A stretch of 64,000 nt of DNA, taken from positions 335,990-399,989 of the forward strand of contig NZ_FMZC01000002.1 in the NCBI RefSeq assembly GCF_900102625.1, written 5' to 3'. A program made the position numbers and the translations under genes. The notes under the pieces are model-generated. The model worked only from the letters and a program-made list of their open reading frames with translations, had not been told where the DNA came from and made no database searches. This document shows, piece by piece, positions 1 to 9,468 of this stretch. The stretch's first letter is position 1. Each line of letters starts with the position of its first letter. The stretch comes from Paracidovorax valerianellae (GTDB lineage: Bacteria; Pseudomonadota; Gammaproteobacteria; Burkholderiales; Burkholderiaceae_C).

Positions 1-41
1 TGAAGAACCTCGGTGGCGGTGATCGGAGCGATGGAAACCAT
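1..41 (-). CDS. Possible 5' end of a divergent gene cut by the window edge
   Basis: An ATG on the minus strand at position 41 opens a frame that runs off the left edge after 13 codons (MVSIAPITATEVL). It would be divergent from the VOC-family gene, with about 100 bases between them. No ribosome binding site is obvious upstream of the ATG and the fragment is too short to identify, so this is only a possibility. Confidence 0.25.
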   Translation of the reverse strand, partial: MVSIAPITATEVL

Positions 42-144
42 CGAAGGGCCGCACTATAAGCCCGGCCCGGCATCGGTGCAAATTCACTCAGATGAAATCA
101 ATTACGGATAGTACAATTTTGCCATTCACCCGATGGAGACCGCC

Positions 145-771
145 ATGAGCGCCGTACTGAAGCCCGACCTGTCCACCCTGCCCCCGCCCGCCGCCGTGCA
201 GCAGTTGCACCACTACGCCTACAAGGCGCGCGACGCCGAGGAAACGCGGCAGTTCTACGAAGACATTCTGGGCCTGCCGCTCTATCACATCATCCAGAGC
301 GACTACGTGCCCAGCACGGGCGAGTACTGCCCCTACACGCACTTTTTCTTCCGCCTGAAGGATGGATCGTTCATCGCCTTCTTCGACCTGGGGGACGACG
401 TGAAGGCCGAGCCTTCACCCAACACGCCGCTGTGGGTCAACCACATCGCGTTCCGCGTGGACACGGTGCAGGAGCTGGAGAACACCAAGGCCCGCCTGGA
501 GGCGCATGGCATCGAGGTGCTCGGCGTGACCGATCACCACATCTTCAAGAGCATTTACTTCTTCGATCCGAACGGCATCCGCCTGGAGCTGTCGGCGCAA
601 CTGGCCGACGCGCAGCAGATGGAAAAAGACAGCACGGTCGCCCACCAGCGCCTGAACGAGTGGACGGCCCGCAAGGAGCAATGGCGCAAGGAGCGCGCCG
701 AGGGCAAGGCGGCCCAGCCCCTCAAACCGCAGCACAACGACCGGCCGGAATACGCGCAACACGCCGGCTAG
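145..771 (+). CDS. VOC-family (glyoxalase/extradiol dioxygenase fold) protein
   Basis: A 208-residue cytoplasmic protein of the vicinal oxygen chelate superfamily. The N-terminal half carries the beta-alpha-beta-beta-beta modules, and candidate metal ligands are visible: His22 or His23 in QQLHHYAYK, His100 in VNHIAFRV and Glu148 in GIRLEL. These are the two-His/one-Glu ligands expected of extradiol dioxygenase and glyoxalase relatives. Residues from about 150 onward form a charged helical tail (ERAEGKAAQ and similar) that does not belong to the fold. I start at 145 rather than the in-frame ATG at 133 because GGAG lies six bases upstream of 145 and nothing comparable precedes 133. The substrate is unknown; the family covers lyases, dioxygenases and resistance proteins, and no neighbouring pathway gene points to one. 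The family call is firm, the reaction is open. Confidence 0.8.
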   Translation: MSAVLKPDLSTLPPPAAVQQLHHYAYKARDAEETRQFYEDILGLPLYHIIQSDYVPSTGEYCPYTHFFFRLKDGSFIAFFDLGDDVKAEPSPNTPLWVNHIAFRVDTVQELENTKARLEAHGIEVLGVTDHHIFKSIYFFDPNGIRLELSAQLADAQQMEKDSTVAHQRLNEWTARKEQWRKERAEGKAAQPLKPQHNDRPEYAQHAG

Positions 772-874
772 CGTTACATCCTTCGACAACTGTGCGAATC
801 CGTGTGTGGAGGATCGAAGCCCCCCCATGCAAAATGCCTCGAAATTTGTTTCATCCATCGAGGAGTTTCTTGCC

Positions 875-2329
875 ATGCACACACTGAAGACCGGTCCTGT
901 TTTTCGACGGCGCCCTCACGCCGTCTGGCTCGCGAGTTGCATGGTGGGTTTGGGGTTGACGGCTTGTGGCGGTGGAGGCGGCGGCGGTGGATCGGAATCG
1001 CCCACTGGCGCACTCGACAACGCCCTGAAAGTTGACACCACGTATGGCGAAGCTGGCGTGGCCACGTTTCAGCTTGGCACGCCATCGTTCGCAAGCCTGG
1101 GCGTTCAGCCGGATGGCAAGCTGGTGATCGCCGGCAGCAGGGTCACGGTCCCCGCGCCACCCTCGTCGTTCGGATCGCTGCCCACCACGCAAGCGTATGC
1201 CGTTCGAATGGGTGCGGACGACAAGGTGGACAGCGGCTTCGGCCAAAACGGAGAGGCCCGGTTTTCGGTCAAGGGATACGAAGCGGTTGGCGATGTGCGG
1301 ATTCAGTCCAACGGCAGAATCCTCCTGGCGGTGCAGGCGCACGAGCCCTGCTCTTCTCCGTCTTACCGGGTGCCGTGCCTGACGGCGGCGGGGGAGCCCG
1401 GTTCGTGGCACCACACCGTTGTCGGCCTCACGGCGAACGGAGCGGTCGACAGCGCCTTCGGCGCTCAAGGCATCGCGGAGGGCTTCCGCTCCACCAATCT
1501 CAACATCCTCTCGCTGGCGATCCAGCCCAGCCAAAAACCCGTCTTGTTGACGTCCAACGATCAGCCGTTTCTGCAGACGTTCGGGCGGTCCCTGCGCCGC
1601 CTGTCCGCAGACGGAATCCCCGATACCGCCTTCAACCAAGCGCCCGCACCGCAGCAGCCCGCTCCCTGCGAGGCAAGCGGCGAGGCGCTGTTGGCACTGC
1701 CTGGCGGAAACCTCATCACCGCCGGCAAGCTGGGTGGCAGGGTTTACGCAGACCCGAAGTCGGACCCCGGGCTTTGCATTGCCGTGCACTCGGGGGACAC
1801 GCAGGCGCAGACCTCGGGAGGCTGGACCTCTTTTGGGGAGTTGTTGAAGGAGTACAGGCTCGCGCCCCATCCCGATGGCGGATTCGTCGTCGCCGCCAGA
1901 ACCTGCGCGACCAGCGACTGCCATCTCAGCGTCGCCAAGTTCGGTGCCAATGGCGCCCTCGACGCATCGTTTGGCGACAAGGGGATCGAACGCGTGGTGC
2001 TTCCAGCGAACTACCAGCTCAAGTCCTTCTTTGTGCAGGACGACGCCAGCATGCGGGCCTTCGGGGCCATTGAAGAGAGTGCGGCAGCGGGCACCACGGC
2101 ACGACGGTTCCGCGCCGTCTGGACGAGCCTGCGGGGCAACGGTGCGCTCGCCAATGACGCGACCAACGTGGCGACGTCCATCCAGGACCCGCCCACCACG
2201 GCAGAGCCACGGGAAGTGCTCCGGGACGGTTCGGGGCGGTGGCTCGTGGTCAGTTCGGAAGAGGACAGCCAGCGCAACCTGGTGCTGAAAGCCGTGCGCA
2301 CGCGCGGAACGTCCGCAGGCAATTCGTAA
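875..2329 (+). CDS. Delta-60 repeat lipoprotein
   Basis: A 484-residue predicted lipoprotein. The start at 875 has a GAGGAG ribosome binding site about ten bases upstream and gives an Arg-rich n-region, a hydrophobic core and a lipobox LTAC with Cys31, followed by a run of glycines typical of a flexible tether. The mature part contains several delta-60-type repeats, recognisable by the pattern 'D-x-x-(F/Y)-G-x-x-G' followed by a strand and 'QPDGKLVIAG': DTTYGEAG, DSGFGQNG, DSAFGAQG and DASFGDKG. Such repeats are predicted to form beta-propeller-like structures. The function is unknown; the protein is probably anchored in the outer membrane or periplasm. A longer reading from an ATG at 806 exists but would bury the signal peptide. 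The gene converges on the M48 protease gene. Confidence 0.8.
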   Translation: MHTLKTGPVFRRRPHAVWLASCMVGLGLTACGGGGGGGGSESPTGALDNALKVDTTYGEAGVATFQLGTPSFASLGVQPDGKLVIAGSRVTVPAPPSSFGSLPTTQAYAVRMGADDKVDSGFGQNGEARFSVKGYEAVGDVRIQSNGRILLAVQAHEPCSSPSYRVPCLTAAGEPGSWHHTVVGLTANGAVDSAFGAQGIAEGFRSTNLNILSLAIQPSQKPVLLTSNDQPFLQTFGRSLRRLSADGIPDTAFNQAPAPQQPAPCEASGEALLALPGGNLITAGKLGGRVYADPKSDPGLCIAVHSGDTQAQTSGGWTSFGELLKEYRLAPHPDGGFVVAARTCATSDCHLSVAKFGANGALDASFGDKGIERVVLPANYQLKSFFVQDDASMRAFGAIEESAAAGTTARRFRAVWTSLRGNGALANDATNVATSIQDPPTTAEPREVLRDGSGRWLVVSSEEDSQRNLVLKAVRTRGTSAGNS

Positions 2330-2350
2330 AACCGCAAGCAACGCTGAGAG

Positions 2351-2372
2351 GGGCGCCCCCGGCGCCCTTTCT
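2351..2372 (+). terminator. Putative rho-independent terminator
   Basis: An inverted repeat GGGCGCC-CCC-GGCGCCC (2351-2367) followed by TTTCT sits 21 bases after the stop of the delta-60 lipoprotein gene, between two convergent genes. The T-tract is short, so termination strength is uncertain. Confidence 0.55.
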
Positions 2373-2398
2373 CACTGCTGCGGGGGCGGCTTACGCCC

Positions 2399-4249
2399 TC
2401 AATCGTCCAGCGTTTCCTGTCCGCGCATGACCTGGTGGCGCTCCCAGTAGTGCGCCACGGTCGCCTTGAAGCGCTCCTTCTCTTTCTTGAGGCCGGAGAT
2501 CTTGAGCTTCGTGGTCTTGGACCGGAGCATGCTTTTTTCAGGGTGCGTGACGATGAGCGCGTCGCCGAAGGTGCCGTCCTTGAAGGCGAGTCCCTTCACG
2601 GCATCCCATGGCACCGAGACGCCGTCCGCTGAGGTGGTGATGCCCTCGTGGCTCACCTGCACGGTGTTGCCGCCCTTCAGCGCGAACTCGCGGGCCGGGA
2701 AATATTTGAGAACCACCGCCAGTTCCTCGGCATTGGCGGGCTCGTAGCGGTAGGCCAGGCTGCGCTCGTGGCCCTGCGCGAAGGCCTGCTCGTAGTCGCT
2801 CCACAGGCGCTCTTCAATCGCATCGGCCGTGAGAATGTCCTGCGCCCAGGTGCGCTCGGGCGGGCGCACCACGATGGCGCCGTAATCCGACTCGGGCAGC
2901 ACCCAGCCCACGTTGCGGATGCGCTCGGCCATCAGCGGGTGGGTGTCGAACGGATGGGGCACGTTGGCGGTGTGCATCTCGGCCTGGAACTCCGCCGACT
3001 GCGCATAGGGCGGCAGCCCGCGCGAGATGAAGTGCGCAATGCCGAGCGCACCGGCCAGTTGCTCTTCCTTGTCGAACAGGTCGCTTTCGATCTTGTGGCG
3101 GTACTTGGCATAGGCCGCGATCTTGACCAGCGACTGGCCGATGGCCTGCGGCGACACCAGTTTCGCCGCCACGCGGTCGGCCTTGAACTCGCGGGCGCGG
3201 CTGTCGCGTGCCAGCGCCCATTCGAAGATCAGGCGGTACAGCGACAGCAGCGGCGACACCACGGCCGTCATGCCCGAAGTGCGCATGGCGTGGTGGTACT
3301 GGTCGTACTGCACCAGCTTCGGCCCGAGCCGCGCGCTGCTCTCGGTGTCGCCGCCGCCCAGGTGGGCCAGTTCGTGGGCGAAGACGGCATCGGCCTCGGA
3401 CTGGTCCAGCAGGCGCAGCAGCGGAATGCTGACGAACAGCGTGCGGCCGGTCAGCACCTGCCCGCCAGCATGGATGGGCGATTCGGTCACGAAGAAGTTG
3501 GCGTCGATGCCCGCCACGATCTGCTGCGGTGGCGCCGTCTTGAGCCGCTCGGCCATGTGGCGGATGCGCTGCCACAGCAGGGGCGCATCGGCCTCCTGCA
3601 CCAGCTCGCCCTCCACCTCGTTGTGGCTGTGCGCGCGCTTGAAGATGCCCACCACCGTCATCACCACGGCGATGGCGACACAGATGGCCACGGCGATGAT
3701 GAGCTTGGGTGAATACCGGTGCCAGAAATACGCCGTGACCCAGAACGACAGCCAAGCCACCATCGCGCCCTGCACCACCACGGCCAGCGCACTGGCCGCC
3801 GTCATCAGGCGCCATCCCGCGATGAAGCTCGCGTGCTGCAGCTTGCGGTTCACGAAGGCCAGCGCCCCCAGCCCCAGCGCGGCCAGCAGTACCAGAGCCC
3901 CGGCCACCAGTGTCCATACGGCCACGGCGCGCGCCATGAAGAACTGCCAGTTGTTGGAATACGGCGGGCACATGGCCTCGCGGTACTCCTGTGCGTCCGG
4001 CGTGTGGTCGGTGCAGATGGTGGACGGGGGATGGGCCCGGTAATAGGCCTTTTGCTCCTGCTTGTCGGCCGGCGAGAGGTCTTTGGCGGCTTCGATGCGC
4101 GGCTCGATGGCAGCGAGGAACTTGGTGTCCAGGTCGCGCTGCACATGGCCCGCGAAGAAGAGCGTGATGAGCGGCACCGCGAACAGCGACAGCACCGACA
4201 GGAGAAAGGCTTTGCCGAGACCGGCGCGCAGCGTGGGGTGTAGGGCCAT
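2399..4249 (-). CDS. M48-family membrane metalloprotease
   Basis: A 616-residue integral membrane zinc protease of the M48 family (HtpX/Ste24 relatives). The zinc motif HELAH lies near residues 292-296, followed by GGGDTESS, and a downstream Glu in the RAREFKADR segment is the likely third ligand. One hydrophobic segment lies near residues 10-33 and three more between about 100 and 205, before the catalytic domain, so the protease domain is probably cytoplasmic. The protein is larger than HtpX (about 290 residues): it has an extra extracytoplasmic loop after the first membrane segment and a C-terminal extension of about 200 residues. The start at 4249 places the first membrane segment close to the N terminus; an in-frame ATG at 4309 would add 20 residues. 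No strong ribosome binding site is seen at either. The gene is divergent from valS. Substrates are unknown. Confidence 0.8.
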   Translation of the reverse strand: MALHPTLRAGLGKAFLLSVLSLFAVPLITLFFAGHVQRDLDTKFLAAIEPRIEAAKDLSPADKQEQKAYYRAHPPSTICTDHTPDAQEYREAMCPPYSNNWQFFMARAVAVWTLVAGALVLLAALGLGALAFVNRKLQHASFIAGWRLMTAASALAVVVQGAMVAWLSFWVTAYFWHRYSPKLIIAVAICVAIAVVMTVVGIFKRAHSHNEVEGELVQEADAPLLWQRIRHMAERLKTAPPQQIVAGIDANFFVTESPIHAGGQVLTGRTLFVSIPLLRLLDQSEADAVFAHELAHLGGGDTESSARLGPKLVQYDQYHHAMRTSGMTAVVSPLLSLYRLIFEWALARDSRAREFKADRVAAKLVSPQAIGQSLVKIAAYAKYRHKIESDLFDKEEQLAGALGIAHFISRGLPPYAQSAEFQAEMHTANVPHPFDTHPLMAERIRNVGWVLPESDYGAIVVRPPERTWAQDILTADAIEERLWSDYEQAFAQGHERSLAYRYEPANAEELAVVLKYFPAREFALKGGNTVQVSHEGITTSADGVSVPWDAVKGLAFKDGTFGDALIVTHPEKSMLRSKTTKLKISGLKKEKERFKATVAHYWERHQVMRGQETLDD

Positions 4250-4463
4250 GGGTACAGTGTTTTGGAGTGGTAATGGGACCTGGCGGCACGGCACGGAAGC
4301 CGGCGGCACCCTGCAAGGGCGCCCCGTTGGCTCCGAGGCCGACGATTATCGGCACCCATCCTGTTCACATCCTCTTGCAGCGCACGTTAAAAGGTAACAA
4401 AGCGATAGCAGACCGCGCCCGCCCACCGGGCGCCGGCGCAGCGGAGCCGCCGCGCGGCTGCCT

Positions 4464-4469
4464 TAAAAT
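4464..4469 (+). promoter_or_regulatory. Candidate -10 element for valS
   Basis: TAAAAT lies about 75 bases upstream of the valS start in otherwise very GC-rich DNA. The same hexamer precedes purM in this window. No convincing -35 hexamer is visible 16-18 bases upstream, so this is a suggestion only. Confidence 0.35.
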
Positions 4470-4543
4470 GCCCGGTCCCCCCTTGACCGGGCCCGGGCAG
4501 GCGCATTGCCCGTTCGCCCCTCTTCTTGCACACCAGACCCCCC

Positions 4544-7438
4544 ATGAGCTCGCCCCTGAACCAACCCGGCCTTGAAAGCCTGTCCAAATCCTTCGAGCCA
4601 GCCGCCATCGAGGCCCATTGGGGCCCTGAATGGGAACGCCGGGGCTACGGCGATGCAGGCTACCGCGGCACGCGAGAAGCCCGCGCGGGCGAGCCGTCGT
4701 TTGCGATCCAGCTGCCACCGCCCAACGTGACGGGCACGCTGCACATGGGCCATGCGTTCAATCAGACGATCATGGACAGCCTCACGCGCTACCACCGCAT
4801 GAAGGGGCACAACACCGCGTGGATTCCCGGCACCGACCACGCCGGCATTGCCACGCAGATCGTGGTGGAGCGCCAGTTGCAGGAACAGGGCATCAGCCGC
4901 CACGACATGGGCCCCACCCCGCCCGAAGCCCGCAAGAACTTCGTCGCCAAGGTGTGGGAGTGGAAAGAGCAAAGCGGCAACACCATCACCACGCAGATGC
5001 GCCGCATGGGCGACAGCGTGGACTGGAGCCGCGAATACTTCACCATGGACGACAAGCTCTCCAAGGTGGTGACCGACACCTTCGTGCGCCTGTACCAGCA
5101 GGGCCTGATCTACCGCGGCAAGCGCCTGGTGAACTGGGACCCGAAGCTGCAGTCCGCCGTGTCCGACCTCGAAGTGGAAAGCGAAGAGAAGGACGGCTCG
5201 CTCTGGCACATCGCCTACCCGCTCACCGACGGCTCGGGCAGCCTGACAGTGGCCACCACGCGGCCCGAGACCATGCTGGGCGACGTGGCCGTGATGGTGC
5301 ACCCCGAGGATGAGCGCTACGCACACCTCATCGGCAAGACGGTCACGCTGCCCCTGGTGGGCCGCGAGATCCCGGTGATCGCCGATGCCTACGTGGACAA
5401 GGAATTCGGCACCGGCGTGGTCAAGGTCACGCCCGCGCACGACCCCAACGACTATCAGGTGGGCCAGCGGCACAACCTGCCGATGATCATCGTGCTGACG
5501 CTGCAGGCGACCATCAACGAGAACGCGCCGGCCAAGTACCAGGGCCTGGACCGCTTCGTGGCCCGCAAGGCCATCGTGGCCGACCTGGAAGCCGCGGGCG
5601 CGCTGGTCGAGACCAAAAAGCACAAGCTGATGGTGCCCATCTGCACCCGCACGGGCCAGGTGGTCGAGCCCATGCTGACGGACCAGTGGTTCGTGGCCAT
5701 GAGCAAGACCAGCGACCAAGACCCGACCGGCAAGAGCATTGCGCAAAAGGCCATCGACGCGGTGGCCTCTGGCGAGGTGCAGTTCGTGCCCGAGAACTGG
5801 GTGAACACCTACAACCAGTGGATGAACAACATCCAGGACTGGTGCATCAGCCGCCAGCTCTGGTGGGGCCACCAGATCCCGGCGTGGTACGACGAAACCG
5901 GCAAGGTGTACGTGGCGCGCGACGAGGCCGATGCCCAGGCGCAGGCCGGTGCGGGCGCCAAGCTGACGCGCGACAACGACGTGCTGGACACCTGGTACTC
6001 GGCCGCGCTGGTGCCGTTCTCGTCGCTCGGCTGGCCCGAGGCGCTGGATGATTCCTCCGCCACCAAGGACTACGACCTGTACCTGCCCTCTTCCGTGCTG
6101 GTGACGGGCTACGACATCATCTTCTTCTGGGTCGCCCGGATGATCATGATGACCACGCACTTCACCGGCCGCGTGCCGTTCAAGCACGTGTACATCCACG
6201 GCCTGGTGCGCGATGCACAGGGCAAGAAGATGAGCAAGTCGGAAGGCAACGTGCTCGACCCCGTGGACCTGATCGACGGCATCGCGCTCGATCCGCTGCT
6301 GGAAAAGCGCTCCACCGGCCTGCGCCGCCCCGAGACGGCGCCCCAGGTGCGTAAGAACACGCAAAAGGAATTCCCCGAAGGCATTCCCGCCTACGGCGCC
6401 GACGCGCTGCGCTTCACCTTCGCGGCGCTGGCCAGCCTGGGCCGCAGCATCAACTTCGACAGCAAGCGCTGCGAGGGCTACCGCAACTTCTGCAACAAGC
6501 TCTGGAACGCCAGCCGCTTCGTGCTGATGAACTGCGAAGGCCAGGACTGCGGCCTGGAAGAACACACGCAGGCGGACTGCGAAGGCGGCGGCTACCTGGC
6601 CTTCAGCCAGCCCGACCGCTGGATCGTGTCGCTGCTGCAGCAGGTCGAGGCCGAGGTGGCCAAGGGCTTTGCCGAGTTCCGCCTGGACAACGTGGCCAAC
6701 ACGATCTATGACTTCGTCTGGAACGAGTTCTGCGACTGGTACCTGGAAATCGCCAAGGTGCAGATCCAGACCGGCACGCCGGCCGAGCAGCGGGCCACGC
6801 GCCGCACGCTCATCCGCACGCTGGAAACCATCCTGCGCCTGGCGCACCCGCTCATCCCGTTCATCACCGAAGCCCTGTGGCAAAAGGTCGCGCCCGTGGC
6901 CGGCCGCGCAGGCGAATCTGTCAGCATCGCCGCCTACCCGCAGGCGCAGCTGGAAAAGGTGGACGAAGCCGCCATCGCCCATGTGGCGCGCCTGAAGGCT
7001 TTCGTGGACGCCTGCCGCACGCTGCGCGGCGAGATGAACGTCTCGCCCGCCACGCGCCTGCCGCTGTACGCCGTGGGCGACGCGGCCTTCATGCGCTCGG
7101 CCGCGCCGGCGCTGCAGGCCCTGGCCAAGCTCAGCGAAGTGCAGGTGTTCGAAGACGACTCCGCCTGGGCCGCCGCCGCGCAGGCCGCGCCCGTGGCCGT
7201 GGTCGGCGATGTCCGCCTGTGCCTGCACATGGAAATCGACGTGGCCGCCGAGAAGGCCCGCCTGTCCAAGGAGATCGCCCGCATCGACGGCGAGATCACC
7301 AAGGCCCAGGCCAAGCTGTCCAACGAAGCCTTCGTGGCGAAGGCGCCGCCCGCCGTGATCGACCAGGAGAAAAAGCGCGTGGCCGACTTCGGCACGACGC
7401 TGGCGCGCTTGCGCGACCAGTTGGCGCGCCTGGCTTGA
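4544..7438 (+). CDS. valS: Valine--tRNA ligase
   Basis: A 964-residue class I aminoacyl-tRNA synthetase that charges tRNA-Val and edits misactivated threonine. The HIGH-type signature reads HMGH (residues 67-70) within [13 protein letters not shown], and the KMSKS loop is at 562-566. The CP1 editing domain lies between, the anticodon-binding domain follows, and the last 70 residues ([18 protein letters not shown] onward) form the C-terminal coiled coil typical of ValRS. Length and domain order match the bacterial enzyme. A segment near residue 590 ([11 protein letters not shown]) is an insertion that I recognise as normal in betaproteobacterial ValRS. I start at MSSPLNQ; an in-frame ATG at 4526 would add six residues. 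galU follows after 73 bases on the same strand. Confidence 0.98.
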   Translation: MSSPLNQPGLESLSKSFEPAAIEAHWGPEWERRGYGDAGYRGTREARAGEPSFAIQLPPPNVTGTLHMGHAFNQTIMDSLTRYHRMKGHNTAWIPGTDHAGIATQIVVERQLQEQGISRHDMGPTPPEARKNFVAKVWEWKEQSGNTITTQMRRMGDSVDWSREYFTMDDKLSKVVTDTFVRLYQQGLIYRGKRLVNWDPKLQSAVSDLEVESEEKDGSLWHIAYPLTDGSGSLTVATTRPETMLGDVAVMVHPEDERYAHLIGKTVTLPLVGREIPVIADAYVDKEFGTGVVKVTPAHDPNDYQVGQRHNLPMIIVLTLQATINENAPAKYQGLDRFVARKAIVADLEAAGALVETKKHKLMVPICTRTGQVVEPMLTDQWFVAMSKTSDQDPTGKSIAQKAIDAVASGEVQFVPENWVNTYNQWMNNIQDWCISRQLWWGHQIPAWYDETGKVYVARDEADAQAQAGAGAKLTRDNDVLDTWYSAALVPFSSLGWPEALDDSSATKDYDLYLPSSVLVTGYDIIFFWVARMIMMTTHFTGRVPFKHVYIHGLVRDAQGKKMSKSEGNVLDPVDLIDGIALDPLLEKRSTGLRRPETAPQVRKNTQKEFPEGIPAYGADALRFTFAALASLGRSINFDSKRCEGYRNFCNKLWNASRFVLMNCEGQDCGLEEHTQADCEGGGYLAFSQPDRWIVSLLQQVEAEVAKGFAEFRLDNVANTIYDFVWNEFCDWYLEIAKVQIQTGTPAEQRATRRTLIRTLETILRLAHPLIPFITEALWQKVAPVAGRAGESVSIAAYPQAQLEKVDEAAIAHVARLKAFVDACRTLRGEMNVSPATRLPLYAVGDAAFMRSAAPALQALAKLSEVQVFEDDSAWAAAAQAAPVAVVGDVRLCLHMEIDVAAEKARLSKEIARIDGEITKAQAKLSNEAFVAKAPPAVIDQEKKRVADFGTTLARLRDQLARLA

Positions 7439-7511
7439 CTTGATAGCACCGGCTTCGCCCCAACGTTCACCCTTTACGACACCGACTGACCGACCCCAAG
7501 AAGGAGCATCG

Positions 7512-8402
7512 ATGACCGACAACACTTCCGCGATCCGCAAAGCCGTGTTTCCCGTGGCAGGCCTGGGCACCCGCTTTCTGCCCGCCACCAAGGCATCTCC
7601 CAAGGAAATGCTGCCCGTGGTGGACAAGCCCCTGATCCAGTACGCGGTCGAGGAAGCCTACTCTGCCGGCATCCGCCACATGATCTTCGTGACCGGCCGC
7701 AGCAAGCGCGCCATCGAAGATCATTACGACACCGCTTACGAGCTGGAAAACGAGCTGGAAGCCGCCGGCAAGAACGATCTGCTCCAGCTGGTGCGCTCGG
7801 TCGCCCCCAGCGACATGGACTGCGCCTTTGTCCGTCAGCCTCGCTCGCTGGGCCTGGGCCACGCCGTGCTGTGCGCCGAACCGCTGGTCGGCCGCGAGCC
7901 CTTCGCCGTGCTGCTGGCGGACGACCTGATGGTCGGCGCGCCCGGCGGCCAGCCCGTGCTGGCGCAGATGGCCAGTGCCTTCCGCAAGCAGGGCCGCTCG
8001 CTGCTGGCCGTGCAGGAAGTGCCGGCCGACCAGGTACGGCGCTACGGCATCGTGGCCGGCGAGCCTGCCGGCGGCCCGCTGATCCGCATTGACCGCATCG
8101 TGGAAAAACCAGCACCGGAAGACGCACCATCACGCATGGGCGTGGCCGGCCGCTACATCCTCACGCCCGGCGTGTTCGATGAAATCCGCAACCAGCCCCA
8201 GGGCGTGGGCGGCGAAATCCAGCTGACCGATGCCATCGCCCGCCTCATGGCGCGCGAGGCGGTCTATGCGTTCCGCTACGAAGGCAAGCGCTACGACTGC
8301 GGCAGCAAGGAAGGCTTTCTGGAAGCGACGGTGGAACTGGCGCTGCAGCATCCGCAAGTGGGCGCTGCCTTCCGCGAATACCTCAAGACCGTAGAGATCT
8401 GA
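7512..8402 (+). CDS. galU: UTP--glucose-1-phosphate uridylyltransferase
   Basis: A 296-residue cytoplasmic nucleotidyltransferase making UDP-glucose from UTP and glucose 1-phosphate for exopolysaccharide, LPS and related glycans. The N-terminal nucleotide-binding signature is [18 protein letters not shown] starting at residue 17, followed by [10 protein letters not shown]. Other GalU landmarks are ADDLMVG, the IDRIVEKP segment and [13 protein letters not shown] near the C terminus. Length is standard. The start at 7512 is preceded by AAGGAG eight bases upstream; an earlier in-frame ATG at 7440 lacks this. The gene lies directly after valS, possibly in the same transcript. Confidence 0.97.
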   Translation: MTDNTSAIRKAVFPVAGLGTRFLPATKASPKEMLPVVDKPLIQYAVEEAYSAGIRHMIFVTGRSKRAIEDHYDTAYELENELEAAGKNDLLQLVRSVAPSDMDCAFVRQPRSLGLGHAVLCAEPLVGREPFAVLLADDLMVGAPGGQPVLAQMASAFRKQGRSLLAVQEVPADQVRRYGIVAGEPAGGPLIRIDRIVEKPAPEDAPSRMGVAGRYILTPGVFDEIRNQPQGVGGEIQLTDAIARLMAREAVYAFRYEGKRYDCGSKEGFLEATVELALQHPQVGAAFREYLKTVEI

Positions 8403-8560
8403 TCCGATGGATCGCCGCCGGGGTCCAGCCAGCCCCGCGCAGGGAACTGGACCGCGTGTCTTGATCCGCTGAGGGGTTTTGTCCGGGTGTCGCTGCCGCT
8501 ACCGCGCCTGAGCGGCCGCGCCCGTCGAGTGAATGATCGAGCCGTCGGGGCTTTGCGCGC

Positions 8561-8788
8561 TCAGCGCCGGCGCAGCAGGTGGATGAACTCTTCCCCGACC
8601 GTCTGCTGCTCGACCAGTTCGTTGCCCGTCTGCTTGGCGAACGCCTGAAAGTCGCGCAACGAGCCATTGTCGGTAGAGACCACCTTCAACAACTGTCCGC
8701 TGACCATGTCGGCCAGGGCCTTCTTGGCCTTGAGAATGGGCAGCGGGCAATTGAGACCGCGGGTGTCGATTTCCTTGTGGATGTCCAT
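8561..8788 (-). CDS. TusA/SirA-family sulfurtransferase-like protein
   Basis: A 75-residue protein of the TusA (SirA/YedF) family, small sulfur carriers acting in tRNA thiolation, molybdenum cofactor and other sulfur relay pathways. The conserved CPLPILKAKKAL motif with the reactive Cys follows DTRGLN at residues 9-14, and the fold's second half (STDNGSLRDFQAFAKQTGNE) is complete. AGGAAG lies about eight bases upstream of the ATG at 8788; a GTG immediately before it is the alternative start. Downstream of the NUDIX gene on the same strand, 30 bases apart, so the two are probably co-transcribed. Family is clear; which sulfur relay it serves cannot be told here. Confidence 0.9.
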   Translation of the reverse strand: MDIHKEIDTRGLNCPLPILKAKKALADMVSGQLLKVVSTDNGSLRDFQAFAKQTGNELVEQQTVGEEFIHLLRRR

Positions 8789-8818
8789 CACGTGCTTCCT
8801 GGGCGAATGAGCCCCATT

Positions 8819-9364
8819 CTAAGCAGCCGAAGGGGCTGCGCCGCTCTGGAAAAAATCCACGAATTCGGGTTCGATGCCTTGTGTTCGCAGCCAGTCCGCC
8901 AAGGCGTATCCGGTGCCCGCGGGCCAGCATTTCACGGCCTCCGGGGCGATCAGGCGATAGTCCACCAGCTCCGGCGACAGCCGCACCTCGCCATGCGCCA
9001 CCGCGTGGTAGGCAATGATCACCTGGTTCATGCGCCGAAACTCATACACGCCGATGAGAGTCAGCGCGCTCACGTCCAGGTTGGTCTCTTCCTTGATCTC
9101 GCGGGTGATGCCTTCCTGGGGCGTCTCACCGGCCTCCATGAAACCCGTGATCAGCGCGTACTGCTTGCCGGCCCACGCCGCATTGCGGGCCAGCAGCACT
9201 TTTCCATCACGCACCACCACCCCGGCCAGCACCGGCGTCGGGTTGTTCCAGTGCGTCCAGCCGCAGGCCGGGCAGCGCAGGCGTTCCACATCGCCGCCAT
9301 CCTCGGCGACCGTGATGCGCGCCAGGGGCGTGGCGCAGTGGGTACAGAACCGGGTTTCGTACAT
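8819..9364 (-). CDS. NUDIX hydrolase with N-terminal zinc ribbon
   Basis: A 181-residue protein with two parts: a zinc ribbon formed by Cys7, Cys10, Cys31 and Cys34, and a NUDIX domain whose box runs from Gly74 to about Thr94 (GX5E at 74-80, then REIKEE at 88-93). Enzymes of this family cleave nucleoside diphosphates linked to another moiety. The layout resembles NudC but it is shorter and lacks the NudC N-terminal domain, so the substrate is not assigned. The start codon is only four bases from a chromosomal stem-loop repeat and no ribosome binding site is visible between them, so translation may be weak, leaderless or affected by the hairpin. It is followed by the TusA-like gene. Confidence 0.88.
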   Translation of the reverse strand: MYETRFCTHCATPLARITVAEDGGDVERLRCPACGWTHWNNPTPVLAGVVVRDGKVLLARNAAWAGKQYALITGFMEAGETPQEGITREIKEETNLDVSALTLIGVYEFRRMNQVIIAYHAVAHGEVRLSPELVDYRLIAPEAVKCWPAGTGYALADWLRTQGIEPEFVDFFQSGAAPSAA

Positions 9365-9368
9365 AGTC

Positions 9369-9433
9369 GCTATATTTTTAATAGCAATCAGGACAATGAA
9401 TACGGCGGCATGAGGCCTTATTTGCCTTGAACC
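9369..9433 (+). repeat. Dispersed intergenic repeat, copy R1
   Basis: A copy of a modular repeat found five times in this window. The stem-loop is GCTAT (9369-9373) and ATAGC (9381-9385). It is followed by a centre, CAATGAATACGGCGGCATG, and a tail ending in GCCTTGAACCC. The tail points to the 3' end of cysM, 35 bases away; the stem-loop abuts the start codon of the NUDIX gene. Relative to copy R2 the centre is inverted. Confidence 0.8.
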
Positions 9434-9468
9434 CGATCGTGCACATCACCGAACTGCCAAGGCACTGA

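Noticed and set aside
4463-7627. A 1054-codon open frame antisense to valS
   Set aside because: It mirrors a clear ValRS reading frame; long antisense frames are expected in high-GC DNA. The translation is His/Gly/Arg-rich with no domain.
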